A DNA stretch of 64,000 nt from Roseivirga spongicola (GCF_001592965.1 NZ_LRPC01000001.1:1116001-1180000); one strand, 5' to 3'. Positions 35,801-44,055 are shown, counted from the first letter of the stretch. Numbers and translations: made by a program. Notes: generated by a model from the sequence alone, not told the origin.

Positions 35801-38116
35801 TGTTTCCTGCACTTCTTCATCAAAAATTAGATCGATGTGGTCTGGAGTTTTATAAACCAGCCTTTGTAAAACAGGAGCCTCATCATCAAATAAGAAGTCT
35901 ATTGAGTTGTTATCTATACTATTACCGGCACAGTCTGTCAGTCCAGTTATGGTTAAAGTGTAGATAGTCCCTGAAGTCATTGCAGGGTTCAGCGTCAAAG
36001 TGATGCTTCTTCCGTAAGGGAGGTTCAGGTTGGAATTAGTGACGCTTACTCCATTGCTCAGGCTAAAGTTGGCTCCTGCAAGGCTTCCTTCATCAATGAT
36101 CTCATCGAACACCACAATGATTTCGGAATCTGTATTGATATTGACAGCCGTAATATTCGGTCCGATAATATCTGGAGAGTTGTCATACACCGAGTTTTGT
36201 GTTCCTGGTGTACCGCCTTGCGCGTTTGAAGAAGCTATCCAGTTATTATTGTCACTACAAACCAATTCAGGGTTGATTTGCTCAAGCGTCCAACCACCAT
36301 CAGCTTTGTCTTCATCTTGATACCAAGTGAGGTCATAGGTTAAACTATCTACTTGGTTGCCTAAGTTATCAAACAAAACCAGTTGCTCCCCTCCATTAGT
36401 CAGGCTGTTCCAAGATGAGACAGCCACCACATCACCAAAAGACTGATAAGTAGCCACATTTGAGGCTGAGGTTAGAATTACGTATGATCCTCCGTTCAGT
36501 ACAAAATCACCAATTGTTCCGCCTGAAAGCTCAAAACCCGTTAAGTCGATTGCTTCGGAAGTAGTATTGAAAAGCTCCACAAACTCTTCAGAACTTCCGT
36601 TTGGTAGCACCAGCGGATTTGGTTCATTGCTACCCGAAGGGTCTGCCAAAAGTTCGTTGATTACTATCTGTCTGGGAGAAGTGGCTTGCTCAAATCGTGC
36701 ATCAGCAGTGAGGTTTGAAGCTATAGCGTTGTCGCTGGTGTTCGAAACATTGTTGATGCTTATTTCATAGGTGTTATTCACGAAAGCTTGGCCAACGGTT
36801 AGAGTAACAATTGAAGCGTCAACTCCGCTTTGTACTGCAGATGACGGGTTTCCCCGGCCAAAATTGATGGTATAGTTAGATTCATTTTCTGCGGAAGTGG
36901 TTTCTAAATCCTGATTGAAATCTAATTCAATTGTGGTGGCAGATGTGACAGTTACATTTTCAAGCGATAAAGGGAGGTAACTGAAGTTATCTGTGAGATT
37001 TACAGCTGAAGTCAAGGTCGACTCATCAGTGACATTATTCACGGTTAACTCAAATGAGTTGTCACCAAAGTCAGAAGCAAAGGTTAGCGTAACCTGATCA
37101 TTGTTTGTAACACTGCGGGTTGCAGTAGTCGGGTTTCCGATAGCGTTATCAACGGAGTAGTTTCCAACAGTTTCTGCTGCCACTTCTTCGAGGTTCAAAT
37201 TGAAATCAACCAATAGGGTATTCTTGTTTTGAACCGTTATGCCCTCAATGGACAGTGGTTCTATATAGTTGAAGCTTTCTTGAAGGTTTACCGCAGAGCT
37301 TGTACTGCCTGTATTGCTAACACCATTCACCGTAAGCTGGTAGTTATTATTCGGCATGGTGGAGGTGGTGAGCGTTACCTCATTGCTGGCAGTTCTATTG
37401 GCAGATGAAATGGTAATTCCATTGTCGATAGCATAATTGTTTGTGGTTTCAGCTGATACCTGATCTACATCTTGATTGAACGTAACAACCACAGTGTTGG
37501 CATTATTGGCAACAACAGAATTCAAAGCCAAAGGAAGAACTTGTTCTTCAATTGAAAAGTCGTCCATTACTAGTTCTGCTGCAGACCCACTTCCATCACC
37601 TCTTGCAGCCGTAAGCTTTACGATAACATTTGACTCACCACTTGCATCTGAAGGAAGCTCATATTCATACTGGGTGTAGGAAGTTGTGCTGTTGTTTGGG
37701 AAAGTTGTTTCATCTCCAATCGCTACATTATCCAGAAAGTTATTGCCACCATCAATTGAAGTAGCAAAACTTACCAACACTGGCCTAGTAGAAGTACCAC
37801 TGCCATTTTGTTTGGAATAGGCGTAGAATGTGAGCTTAGGATTATTAATCCCTGTTAAGTCAAGTGATATAAGTATTTCGCCAGAGAAGGAAGAAATTGG
37901 AATTATATTAATGGATGATGAGCCCGTTCTGGCGTCCGTGCCTTGATAAATTCTGTTGGTGGTTGCCACTTCATTGGCAGTCCAATTGGTAATGAACTCC
38001 ACGTTGTTTCCTGTGGTAAATGCTGCTTCGAATCCTTGGGTATAAGGAAAGCTATTGACTTGGCCTGCGAGATACTGCGTGCAGAGAAAAAATATCAGGA
38101 GAAAAGTATTCCTCAT
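29873..38116 (-). CDS. Giant surface protein with 15 Ig-like and 6 lamin-tail domains
   Basis: A 2747-residue secreted protein. Signal peptide ends LAG before Gln19. Residues 20-190 form a MAM/jelly-roll-like domain. By my count there follow 15 SbsA/Big_5-like Ig domains and six lamin-tail domains (LTD; start (I/V).NE or ITEIM, end GGTPG.QNSV): Ig1-3, LTD1, Ig4-11, LTD2, Ig12, LTD3, Ig13, LTD4, Ig14, LTD5, Ig15, LTD6. The end is an FlgD-like Ig domain (IVDAEGRVVKRV, WDGSTEDGGKAKVGYYMI). There is no type A T9SS tail with the PNP motif, unlike other secreted proteins here. Cysteines occur only in LTD1-5 and the Ig domain following each. It is probably cell-surface associated; substrate and function are unknown. 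Confidence 0.88.
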   Translation of the reverse strand: MRNTFLLIFFLCTQYLAGQVNSFPYTQGFEAAFTTGNNVEFITNWTANEVATTNRIYQGTDARTGSSSINIIPISSFSGEILISLDLTGINNPKLTFYAYSKQNGSGTSTRPVLVSFATSIDGGNNFLDNVAIGDETTFPNNSTTSYTQYEYELPSDASGESNVIVKLTAARGDGSGSAAELVMDDFSIEEQVLPLALNSVVANNANTVVVTFNQDVDQVSAETTNNYAIDNGITISSANRTASNEVTLTTSTMPNNNYQLTVNGVSNTGSTSSAVNLQESFNYIEPLSIEGITVQNKNTLLVDFNLNLEEVAAETVGNYSVDNAIGNPTTATRSVTNNDQVTLTFASDFGDNSFELTVNNVTDESTLTSAVNLTDNFSYLPLSLENVTVTSATTIELDFNQDLETTSAENESNYTINFGRGNPSSAVQSGVDASIVTLTVGQAFVNNTYEISINNVSNTSDNAIASNLTADARFEQATSPRQIVINELLADPSGSNEPNPLVLPNGSSEEFVELFNTTSEAIDLTGFELSGGTIGDFVLNGGSYVILTSASNVATYQSFGDVVAVSSWNSLTNGGEQLVLFDNLGNQVDSLTYDLTWYQDEDKADGGWTLEQINPELVCSDNNNWIASSNAQGGTPGTQNSVYDNSPDIIGPNITAVNINTDSEIIVVFDEIIDEGSLAGANFSLSNGVSVTNSNLNLPYGRSITLTLNPAMTSGTIYTLTITGLTDCAGNSIDNNSIDFLFDDEAPVLQRLVYKTPDHIDLIFDEEVQETLAETESNFSINSGIGNPDRATLNSEVRNRITLELASELTEGSVYSLTYQNLTDTLGNTIALSTENFGFQNQLDTIIVISSQLLDIYFDEDLDETSAEIVANYVADDGLGNPVTAAVDGSNAKLVHLVFGSEFPENSTIEIQFENIQDASLNYLQALNTDFTYDTDDPDVDSVVVVDENTLRIYFDEILDETSAEAINNYTANNSIGTPAQAILQADKTSVILNFSVNFEQEVENRLTLTAIEDLSGNAISANRNYDFTYDRLPPRLVGVELLSPTVLAVQFSEEVVQEIAENVNNYSVNNGIGRPLQAVRTEKNTHIVELTFTDLGNFAVNTLTISNVTDLFENDLIVNLTATFSSQLPEFGRFIVTSDTSLQIQFTKELTQASAEEIENYGFDSGVGPFSLAQSQADQSIVNILLTVRLTEGENYRMVVDNLEDLDGNILEPVTYDFTYSDLINQITLINANTLEIDFEVELDEMLAETTANYELDRAIGNPLTAVLNGTDPSLVTLFFDQALTESETYELVVANLLDIYGDVVPRSRNTIDYDVTAPTITAVNSTYNNEIEVVFNEPLDRATATSLNHYNLNNGAGQPSAIELSTDATTATLVFSSSLFDATNYTLTVDRVEDLQGKAINAATFDFTFESPVVPSFRDLVINEVYFDNELNAGIPNYEFIEIYNQSSDAIELRDFAITDKRDTAYLTSFVLQANAYITLSNQGGRFEFKDYGNAMGLSNFPSLSNTGETLILLDRNQNTLDSLLYSKAHYNDETKQNGGFTIELINPDKPCFDVTNYAASTNADGGTPGTQNSVYNTSPDVTAPLLSSIEVISNSQLRLLFSEAIDVSTLLIANFTTSGTETVSAVTVNDAFGTDITLTLSSEFALGTIQTLTVSNVADCSGNMLNTTTNFVSGAIPEANELLITEIMASPAPSNGLPEREYVEIYNNSSEILSLNGLKLTDNNSTTTLSEYDLAPGEYLILASSSAAASLQAYGNVLVVNAFPTLSSDDIVTLSTPSNTIIFSVDFDNSFFQDDAKDNGGYSIEMINLNPGCYDNSNWTASNDSDGGTPGAQNSVYDDSADTTAPQLPSLAVNTQMQLEVTFNESMALGTLIPANFSLSSGLTISSVDIQDNFGTSLLLNLDSDFAKGILHSVTLSNITDCSGNLLPDTTLEFSLGDTPQANEILITEIMASPAPSNGLPEREYFEIYNNSNEILDMSQLVIKDGNAAFPLPSFNLSPEEYLIVTTTNGVSELSAYGNAVGVNSFPTLTITDTVTLENADDELVFEVAYDRSFYNDETKDDGGFSIEMINLSPACYDDANWTATTSSVGGTPGAQNSVFDNSPDLAAPSIQNFTVISSTVLEIEFSESMNVATLVANNFSFSGSLSISSITQTAAFGKKIRITLSNAFTSGELYNLTIRNLSDCAGNTLPEETLEFSRGATPSPGELVITEIMAAPTPAQGLPEVEYLEVLNVSSQILDLNGVILADATTSTVLTSFVIEPGEYVILAPSSTANQLSSFGKVLPVNNWPSLNNSGDRSALFTPNSLEIHSVNYTDEWYRSDLRANGGYSLEIIDPDYPCLEASNWIASDNADGGTPGTINSADGDNPDLSGPAVLQAIAVTDAIIELSFNERLEPSTVGVNNFSADNGLTFISAQLDETKRKVTLVTASDLVQNTLYTITVNNLTDCTGNLIQSSGKSAILIIAGTAEAKDIIVNEILFNPVSGGDRFVEFYNSSSKYINLKGWKIAGQTNTRVITEDNLFIHPNSYFVITNDAANIKTQYPSAVESAFIEISSMPSLPSDEGTVFIYNLSNLEIDKFEYSEDYHSSLLDDTDGVSLERILFSGESNDSNNWFSASSTEGGATPGYANSQSRDPDSQPGAIRIDPATFAPDAAGAANFTTVNYSFDDPGNTLNIRIVDAEGRVVKRVTQNSIVGTDGFFTWDGSTEDGGKAKVGYYMIIMEVISSEGRISYIREKVAIASRF

Positions 38117-38119
38117 TTA

Positions 38120-38151
38120 TTGTGCTCAGGTATACTAATGTAGTAAATTTG
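38120..38151 (+). promoter_or_regulatory. Candidate promoter of asd
   Basis: TAAATTTG at 38144-38151 matches the -7 element. A TTG at 38120-38122 lies 21 bp upstream, longer than the usual 19, so the -33 assignment is weak. Confidence 0.4.
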
Positions 38152-38196
38152 GTGCGTTTTTCAGCTTTAAGCGAAGTTAGTTAATTAATTGATATC

Positions 38197-39189
38197 ATGA
38201 AGATTGCAGTTGTAGGTGCTACTGGCCTTGTAGGTGGAGAGATCCTCGAGGTTCTGGAAGAAAGAAATGTTGAATTCGATGAGCTACTTTTAGTGGCTTC
38301 TGCCAGATCTGCTGGGTCGAAGAAGACATTTAAGGGTAAGGAGTACACTGTAATCACTATGGAAGATGCCGTTGCTCAAGCTCCTGATTTCGCCATATTT
38401 TCGGCTGGTGGAGGTACTTCTTTAGAGTGGGCACCAAAATTTGCAGAGGTTGGAACAACAGTAGTTGACAACTCCTCTGCTTGGAGAATGAGTCCAGATC
38501 ACAAATTGATTGTACCAGAAATCAATGCATCTGAAATTACTTCTGAAGATAAAATCATTGCTAATCCAAACTGCTCAACCATTCAAATGGTAGTGGCTCT
38601 TGAGCCATTGAGAAAGCGATATGGCATAAAGAGAATTGTGGTTTCTACTTATCAATCGGTTACTGGTTCAGGTAAAGCTGCAGTTGACCAAATGATGAAT
38701 GAGCGAAATGGTGTAGATGGACCTATGTGTTACGCTCATAAAATTGATATGAATGTGCTTCCTCATATAGATGTGTTCACAGATAATGGATACACTAAAG
38801 AGGAGATGAAGATGATCAACGAAACCAAGAAAATATTCAATGACTATTCAATTGGTATTACTTCTACCACCGTGAGAATCCCAACTATGGGAGGTCACTC
38901 AGAGGCGGTGAATGTGGAGTTTAAAGAAGACTTCGACATGGAAGAAGTGAAGCAATTGTTGAGTGAAATGCCTGGTGTAATTCTTCAAGATGACCCGAAG
39001 AACAATGTTTATCCGATGCCATTGACAGCGCATAAAAAGGATGAAGTGTTTGTGGGAAGGTTGAGAAGAGATGAGAGCCAACCCAATACTTTGAACATGT
39101 GGATTGTAGCCGATAACCTTAGAAAAGGGGCCGCGACCAATGCGGTTCAAATAGTTGAGTATTTGCAAAAGCAAATGACTGAGGCTTGA
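38197..39189 (+). CDS. asd: Aspartate-semialdehyde dehydrogenase
   Basis: Asd reduces aspartyl phosphate to aspartate semialdehyde with NADPH, the branch point to lysine, threonine, methionine and diaminopimelate. The 330-residue protein has the N-terminal Rossmann motif VGATGLVGGEIL, the active-site segment IIANPNCSTIQ with the catalytic Cys, and the substrate site STYQSVTGSGKAAVDQ. Length and motifs are standard. The stop TGA overlaps the TTG start of the following methyltransferase gene, which indicates an operon. It is divergent from the lamin-tail giant gene across 80 bp. No other lysine or threonine gene is close. Confidence 0.95.
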   Translation: MKIAVVGATGLVGGEILEVLEERNVEFDELLLVASARSAGSKKTFKGKEYTVITMEDAVAQAPDFAIFSAGGGTSLEWAPKFAEVGTTVVDNSSAWRMSPDHKLIVPEINASEITSEDKIIANPNCSTIQMVVALEPLRKRYGIKRIVVSTYQSVTGSGKAAVDQMMNERNGVDGPMCYAHKIDMNVLPHIDVFTDNGYTKEEMKMINETKKIFNDYSIGITSTTVRIPTMGGHSEAVNVEFKEDFDMEEVKQLLSEMPGVILQDDPKNNVYPMPLTAHKKDEVFVGRLRRDESQPNTLNMWIVADNLRKGAATNAVQIVEYLQKQMTEA

Positions 39190-40361
39190 TCGAGCAGCTT
39201 CTCCAACCGGAAATCCAAAAATTTATTGATGATCATTTAAATGATCAGCCTGCAGATTTAATGCTCAAGGCCAGTCAGTTTCCTGATTGGCTCATGAAAG
39301 CTATTGTTGAACAGATTTCGGCAAAGAAGAAAGCTCAGCATAAGTTGCCTGATTGGTTTGCGAAAAGCGGGCTAATTTGGCCAGCATCTATTTCTATGGA
39401 GCAATGCTCTTCTAGCGAAACGGCTAATTATAAAGCCAGTTTGGTTTCGGGAAAGACAATGGTCGATTTGACTGGAGGGTTTGGAGTTGATACCTACTAT
39501 TTAGCAACGAAGTTCGAAAAAGCCACCCATGTGGAGATGAACCCAGAATTGCATAAGGTGGTAAGTCACAATTACCAGCAATTAGGATCGAACATAGTTA
39601 CTTTTCTAGGATCGGCTGAAGATTATCTTCAACAAATGGAGTCTGTTGACTTGATATATTTAGATCCAGCCAGACGCGATGATGAGTCTAGAAAAGTGGT
39701 TTTTCTAGAGCATTACTCTCCCAATGTTATTGAGCTTCTTCCAGAACTAAAGCGAAAGTCTAATAAGGTTCTGATCAAGGTCTCTCCAATGCTCGACATC
39801 AAAAAGGCGATTGATGACCTTGAGTTTGTTGAGGAGGTGCATGTGGTGGCTGTCAAAAATGAGGTGAAGGAGCTGTTATTTTTGCTTGGTGCTGACCCAA
39901 ATCAAACCCCATTGATTAAGGCTATCAACCTGATTGGTGAGCAAGCGGATTCATTTGAGTTTCGGTATAGCGAGGAGGAGAGTGTTATAGCTCAACTTTC
40001 ACCAGTTACAACATTTCTTTATGAGCCTAATGCTGCCATTCTAAAAGCGGGAGCATTTAAGTCTTTAGCCAATCAATTCAACCTGAAAAAGCTCGATGTC
40101 AACAGCCATTTATACACAAGTGAAGAGGTGGTTGATGATTTTCCGGGTAGGGCGTTTAGGGTAATTGACCAGTTATCTTTCAATAAGAAAAGACTTAAGA
40201 AGCAACTGAAGTCAGATCAAGCGAATATCACGGTTCGTAATTATCCGATGTCTGTCAAGGAGATTAGAAAGAAGACTGGGTTGAAGGAGGGAGGCGATCA
40301 ATACATCTTTGCTACTACAGATGTAGATAGTAAGAAAGTGTTGTTATGTGAAAAGGTATAG
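39186..40361 (+). CDS. Class I SAM-dependent methyltransferase with THUMP-like C-terminal domain
   Basis: A 391-residue Bacteroidetes-type protein. The N-terminal helical part includes KKKAQHKLPDWF; the SAM-binding core has DLTGGFGVDTYYLA and HVEMNPEL; the DPPY-like motif is YLDPARRDDE; and the C-terminal part (RNYPMSVKEIRKKTGLKEGG) fits the THUMP-like domain. Such architecture suggests modification of RNA, but the target is not known. I accept TTG at 39186 as start because the N-terminal segment is family-like and the next ATG is 25 codons later; TTGA overlaps the asd stop. The last 18 bp overlap a small gene on the other strand. Confidence 0.85.
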   Translation: MIEQLLQPEIQKFIDDHLNDQPADLMLKASQFPDWLMKAIVEQISAKKKAQHKLPDWFAKSGLIWPASISMEQCSSSETANYKASLVSGKTMVDLTGGFGVDTYYLATKFEKATHVEMNPELHKVVSHNYQQLGSNIVTFLGSAEDYLQQMESVDLIYLDPARRDDESRKVVFLEHYSPNVIELLPELKRKSNKVLIKVSPMLDIKKAIDDLEFVEEVHVVAVKNEVKELLFLLGADPNQTPLIKAINLIGEQADSFEFRYSEEESVIAQLSPVTTFLYEPNAAILKAGAFKSLANQFNLKKLDVNSHLYTSEEVVDDFPGRAFRVIDQLSFNKKRLKKQLKSDQANITVRNYPMSVKEIRKKTGLKEGGDQYIFATTDVDSKKVLLCEKV

Positions 40362-40511
40362 CAGCCAACAGATTAGCGTGGGAATACCCCAATAGCCAAG
40401 CACCTTAAGCCGATTCTTCGTTTCCATCCACCAAAGCACGCGGAATGGTCTAACTAGCCCAATCATTATTCCTAAAAGGCCAAGTAAAGTAAGTACTAGA
40501 AAAAGTGTCAT
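40344..40511 (-). CDS. Small two-helix membrane protein of 55 residues
   Basis: ATG at 40511 to TAA at 40344. Two hydrophobic segments (LFLVLTLLGLLGIMIGLV and IPTLICWLLYLFT) flank a basic, Trp-rich loop containing RPFRVLWWMETKNRLKVLGYWG. The composition is that of a real small inner-membrane protein, and I recall short Bacteroidetes proteins with a similar R-P-x-x-VLWW loop. Its ATG directly follows the U-run of the metalloprotease terminator, so expression would require read-through or an internal promoter; M16 (40466) is an alternative start. It overlaps the 3' end of the convergent methyltransferase gene by 18 bp. Function unknown. Confidence 0.6.
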   Translation of the reverse strand: MTLFLVLTLLGLLGIMIGLVRPFRVLWWMETKNRLKVLGYWGIPTLICWLLYLFT

Positions 40512-40545
40512 AAAAAAAACCCTGACTTCAGTTGAAATCAGGGTT
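40512..40545 (-). terminator. Terminator of the metalloprotease gene
   Basis: Stem AACCCTGA (40518-40525) with TCAGGGTT (40538-40545), extended by TTC/GAA; on the minus strand eight U follow (40519-40512). It lies 26 bp after the metalloprotease stop. A nearly identical hairpin ends the gene at 44092. Confidence 0.85.
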
Positions 40546-40571
40546 CAAGTTATCTCTTAAATATTTAAAAC

Positions 40572-43500
40572 TTAGTCTTGCTTCAAGACTTTATATACTT
40601 GCGAACTTTCTCCGTTTACTAGCTTTAAAACAAATAAACCAGAAGGGAGAGCTGAAACATCTATGCTTGCTTTTTGCTCACTGTCTAGCTCTAAGTTAGT
40701 TCCCACCAATCTGGTCTGGCCGTCTGTTGAGACAATGGAATAGTCTATAGTTCTGGTTGAAGGATTATTAAACTGAATATTTAGCTGTCCATTATTAATT
40801 GGGTTCGGATATACTTGTGTAAACTCAACTGCTATTTCATCATCTAGGCCTTGTATAACGCCAGTTTGAATTTCTAGATCATCTATGGCCCAACCCCAGC
40901 CCTGAACTAGGCTTCTTCTTACAAGCTTGAATCTCAGCAAAAATTCATCACCAGCAGAAAGTTGCTGATTTTCACTCAGTCTGATTGACCTTGTTTTGAA
41001 TTGTGAAGGAGAACCCTCACCACCAGCACTAAAAACCGTACCCCATAAAGCCTGTTCATCATTGGTATCATAGCTTTCTATTTCGAACCAAGTTGCGCCT
41101 CCATCTTTCGAGCCTTCAACTGCTGCAAAATCTGAATTGGACTGAACGAGTAGGACTTCATTATAGGTGACAAATGGTTTGGTCGAACTTACAACTATAG
41201 GAGTCTTGAGGGTGTAAGTAAACTCACTTCTAGCGTTAGCCCCGAAGGCTAATGGATATGGATGAGCGCTATGAATTGCTCCATTCTCAAAACCACTTGG
41301 TGTTTCTATAGTGAAGAAATTCCCTACAAAGTCGTCCGAAGGGGAGTCAAAATTGTTCGAATAAGATTCTTGAGGCGTACCAAACTCAATTATAGGGACT
41401 TTAAAATAACTATCCTCACTTGGTAAGAAAGTGGCATTAGCTTCTGGAGTTTTTGTGTCGAAGGCTCCAATTCTGTACTCTATCACATCGCCAATGCTTA
41501 AATTCCCAACGTTTATTAAGGCTTCATAATTAGTACCTATAGTTTGAGCCATTGGAATATTCCCTTGGTCCACTCCATTTACTAGGATGTTTACTCCAAC
41601 ACTGTCTACTTCAATGTTGTCTGTAACATCGGCCGAAATAGTGAAGTCATTTAAAGAGGTTAGGAAATCTATATGGTTATGGGTTATATCAGGAGATTCC
41701 AAGTCTAATTGAATATTAAGGTTATCTATAGCCCATCCCCAGCCATGAGCTACCTCATCTGCAAACAACCTGAATCTAATTAGAACCTCATCTCCAGCAA
41801 TAATTTCACCATTGCTCAATAAGTTAATTTCTCTTTGACGATACATCGCTTGAGTACCAGCAGCAGTTGAGTTATTATCTGTGATGGCACTATTGTATGT
41901 AGATAACCAGCTTCCTTGTACTCGAGAATCATAACCATCTAATAGTGGCACCCAGTCTACACCACCATTTTTTGAAGCCTCAACGATAACATAATCGTAG
42001 AAATCATTACTCCCGAAGGTAGAGTTGGCATCTCCTGGTTCTATTAGAACAACCTCGTCAAAAGTCATTAGTGCTTCCCCTTCACTGACAATTATGGGAA
42101 TTTTCAATTCTAGAGTGTAATTACTTTCCGAGTTGGTGCCTGTTCCATCTAAATAAGGGTGGTCTGAGTGAATAGCTCCATTATCAAAACCTGCCTCTTC
42201 TTTAATCCTGAAATTATTGCTATTAAAGAAGTCCATTGCTGATGCAGAGATGTCGTTAAAATCATTGAAGTAATAATTAGCAGGATCGGCTGTAGAAACA
42301 ACGTTGAGCTCAATATAGTCTGACGTAGGGAAAACAGAGCTATTTTGATCTGCAGATTGGTCGGTTGCCGTAATTTTATAGCTAACGATATCTCCCTCCA
42401 TAAGAGAGAGGTTGGAGGTAACTATTTCTGCCCGGTATAAACTTGTTGCATTATCGACCAACTCAAAACTGATTGTTTGCGGATTTCCATCATTTACAAA
42501 AAACTCCAATTCTGCGTTTACTGGTAGAAAGTCAGTAATTACCGCGTCTATGGTGATTTTAGGGTCTGTGAGTCGAATGAAATTCGGTTGGTTGTGAGTG
42601 ATTACAGGTGCTGTTTGGTCTGGGCTTGAGCTAAAGCTAAAGAACCTATCTGTAACAAGTAGGCTAGGGTAAGTAAAGACTCTGTTTTTCACATCCTCTA
42701 CTTCAAAATAGTATGTGTAAACTTGGTCTTCTACCTTTTCCGAGGGAATCTCAGCAGTGAACTCATCTGCGTTTGCCGTGGTAGTCATTGGCAAAACATT
42801 ACTATCAGATGTAAAACCGTCTAAGCTATAATAGAGCTTTATACTTTCTGGTTTATACCCAATGTCGGATCTTATTGAAGCGGTTATGGTATAACTATCT
42901 GCTTGAATATCTTCTGTATTAGGCCTATTAGTGTGATCGATATAGGTGAATTCCCAACCCATATCACCAAACATATCCATAGTGAGTTGCCCCGGATCAT
43001 GAATAACTTCATTTGGAGCTATTTGAGGGGTCATTAATGAGTTGGAGTTGCCAGAAGGATACGTGGATTCATTTAGGTGAGCTATGCTTGAACCAGCATT
43101 ATAGCTTGTTGGAGCATAAAGTCTTGGTCTGGAACCACTATTGGTAACAGCTGTGGGAGCATTGAAAAAAAGGGAATTACTTGTTAGTTCTGTTCCTAGC
43201 TCCTGCGGGTTCCCAATCAGGTCTGTCAGGTTATCACCGTCAGTGTTTTCAACACTTAAATCGTAAATAAACGGTTGTGGAAAGTTGGTGCTTCCATTGC
43301 CCTCATCATTAACATCAAAGCTATCTACAAAACCTAAACCATGGCCCAATTCATGTAGAACAACGGTAACCAAGTCAAACTCTCCATTATTAGGGTTCCC
43401 GTCTAGTCCTAAATACCACGGTGCATCCTTGTTAAAAGTAGCAACTATATCGGGTTCATCAGGAGAGTTTAATTCTTGCCCAGCCATTTTCTCGGCAATA

Positions 43501-43931
43501 GCCACAGGGTACCAAACATTAAGCTCTTTTGCTCCTTCAAAATTTCTGTAGGCAGTATTCCAAATTGCCCCTCCCAGAACTCCTTCGTCCATATCTTGCC
43601 AGGTTGCTTCAACTCTAATAACTACATCTGAAGAAATAAGCTCAGACCAAATATCTATGGCTTGTTGAAATGCCGCTTGAGCTTCCTCACTAAAACCATT
43701 ATAAGTTACTTCAATGGTGGCGCCAGTTTGGGCTATTGAATTAAACATATTGGCTCCAAAAGGTGATGGGCTTGCATACGGAGCATCGTTTCTCCTGAGA
43801 ATTTTGGTGAAGGTACTATGGTCACCAGCATAACAGATAATATCTGGCTTGGCATCTAAGCGCTCCATTTTTTGGGCAATTGCCACCTTAACCAAGATTA
43901 GGCAAGTGATAGTTAGTAGTAGTTTTTTCAT
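40572..43931 (-). CDS. Secreted zinc metalloprotease (metzincin-like) with T9SS sorting domain
   Basis: A 1119-residue protein. The signal peptide ends AIA before Gln20. The protease domain spans about 70-345 with zinc motif HELGHGLGFVD, fitting HExxHxxGxxD (Asp as third ligand), and a Met-turn candidate SLMTP. Then come Ig-like segments (about 345-560), a jelly-roll (MAM-like) domain about 560-740, a short Ig-like unit, a second jelly-roll about 860-1020, and a C-terminal type A sorting domain (YPNPINNGQLNI, GLFVLKL). The two jelly-rolls are duplicates (both contain GFDNGAIHS- or GFENGAIHS-like and GWGWAID motifs). It is predicted to be exported by T9SS and act on extracellular protein. Its substrate is unknown. 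A strong terminator follows. Confidence 0.88.
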   Translation of the reverse strand: MKKLLLTITCLILVKVAIAQKMERLDAKPDIICYAGDHSTFTKILRRNDAPYASPSPFGANMFNSIAQTGATIEVTYNGFSEEAQAAFQQAIDIWSELISSDVVIRVEATWQDMDEGVLGGAIWNTAYRNFEGAKELNVWYPVAIAEKMAGQELNSPDEPDIVATFNKDAPWYLGLDGNPNNGEFDLVTVVLHELGHGLGFVDSFDVNDEGNGSTNFPQPFIYDLSVENTDGDNLTDLIGNPQELGTELTSNSLFFNAPTAVTNSGSRPRLYAPTSYNAGSSIAHLNESTYPSGNSNSLMTPQIAPNEVIHDPGQLTMDMFGDMGWEFTYIDHTNRPNTEDIQADSYTITASIRSDIGYKPESIKLYYSLDGFTSDSNVLPMTTTANADEFTAEIPSEKVEDQVYTYYFEVEDVKNRVFTYPSLLVTDRFFSFSSSPDQTAPVITHNQPNFIRLTDPKITIDAVITDFLPVNAELEFFVNDGNPQTISFELVDNATSLYRAEIVTSNLSLMEGDIVSYKITATDQSADQNSSVFPTSDYIELNVVSTADPANYYFNDFNDISASAMDFFNSNNFRIKEEAGFDNGAIHSDHPYLDGTGTNSESNYTLELKIPIIVSEGEALMTFDEVVLIEPGDANSTFGSNDFYDYVIVEASKNGGVDWVPLLDGYDSRVQGSWLSTYNSAITDNNSTAAGTQAMYRQREINLLSNGEIIAGDEVLIRFRLFADEVAHGWGWAIDNLNIQLDLESPDITHNHIDFLTSLNDFTISADVTDNIEVDSVGVNILVNGVDQGNIPMAQTIGTNYEALINVGNLSIGDVIEYRIGAFDTKTPEANATFLPSEDSYFKVPIIEFGTPQESYSNNFDSPSDDFVGNFFTIETPSGFENGAIHSAHPYPLAFGANARSEFTYTLKTPIVVSSTKPFVTYNEVLLVQSNSDFAAVEGSKDGGATWFEIESYDTNDEQALWGTVFSAGGEGSPSQFKTRSIRLSENQQLSAGDEFLLRFKLVRRSLVQGWGWAIDDLEIQTGVIQGLDDEIAVEFTQVYPNPINNGQLNIQFNNPSTRTIDYSIVSTDGQTRLVGTNLELDSEQKASIDVSALPSGLFVLKLVNGESSQVYKVLKQD

Positions 43932-44055
43932 AAGCTTTAATTCAAGGTTAGACTCGGCAAGCCAACATTAATTATTCTAAGCATACTTGTACAAACTGTA
44001 CATGATATAGCTTATTGTTTATTTTAAACTAACGCAGTTCTCCTAGAATAAGAAC

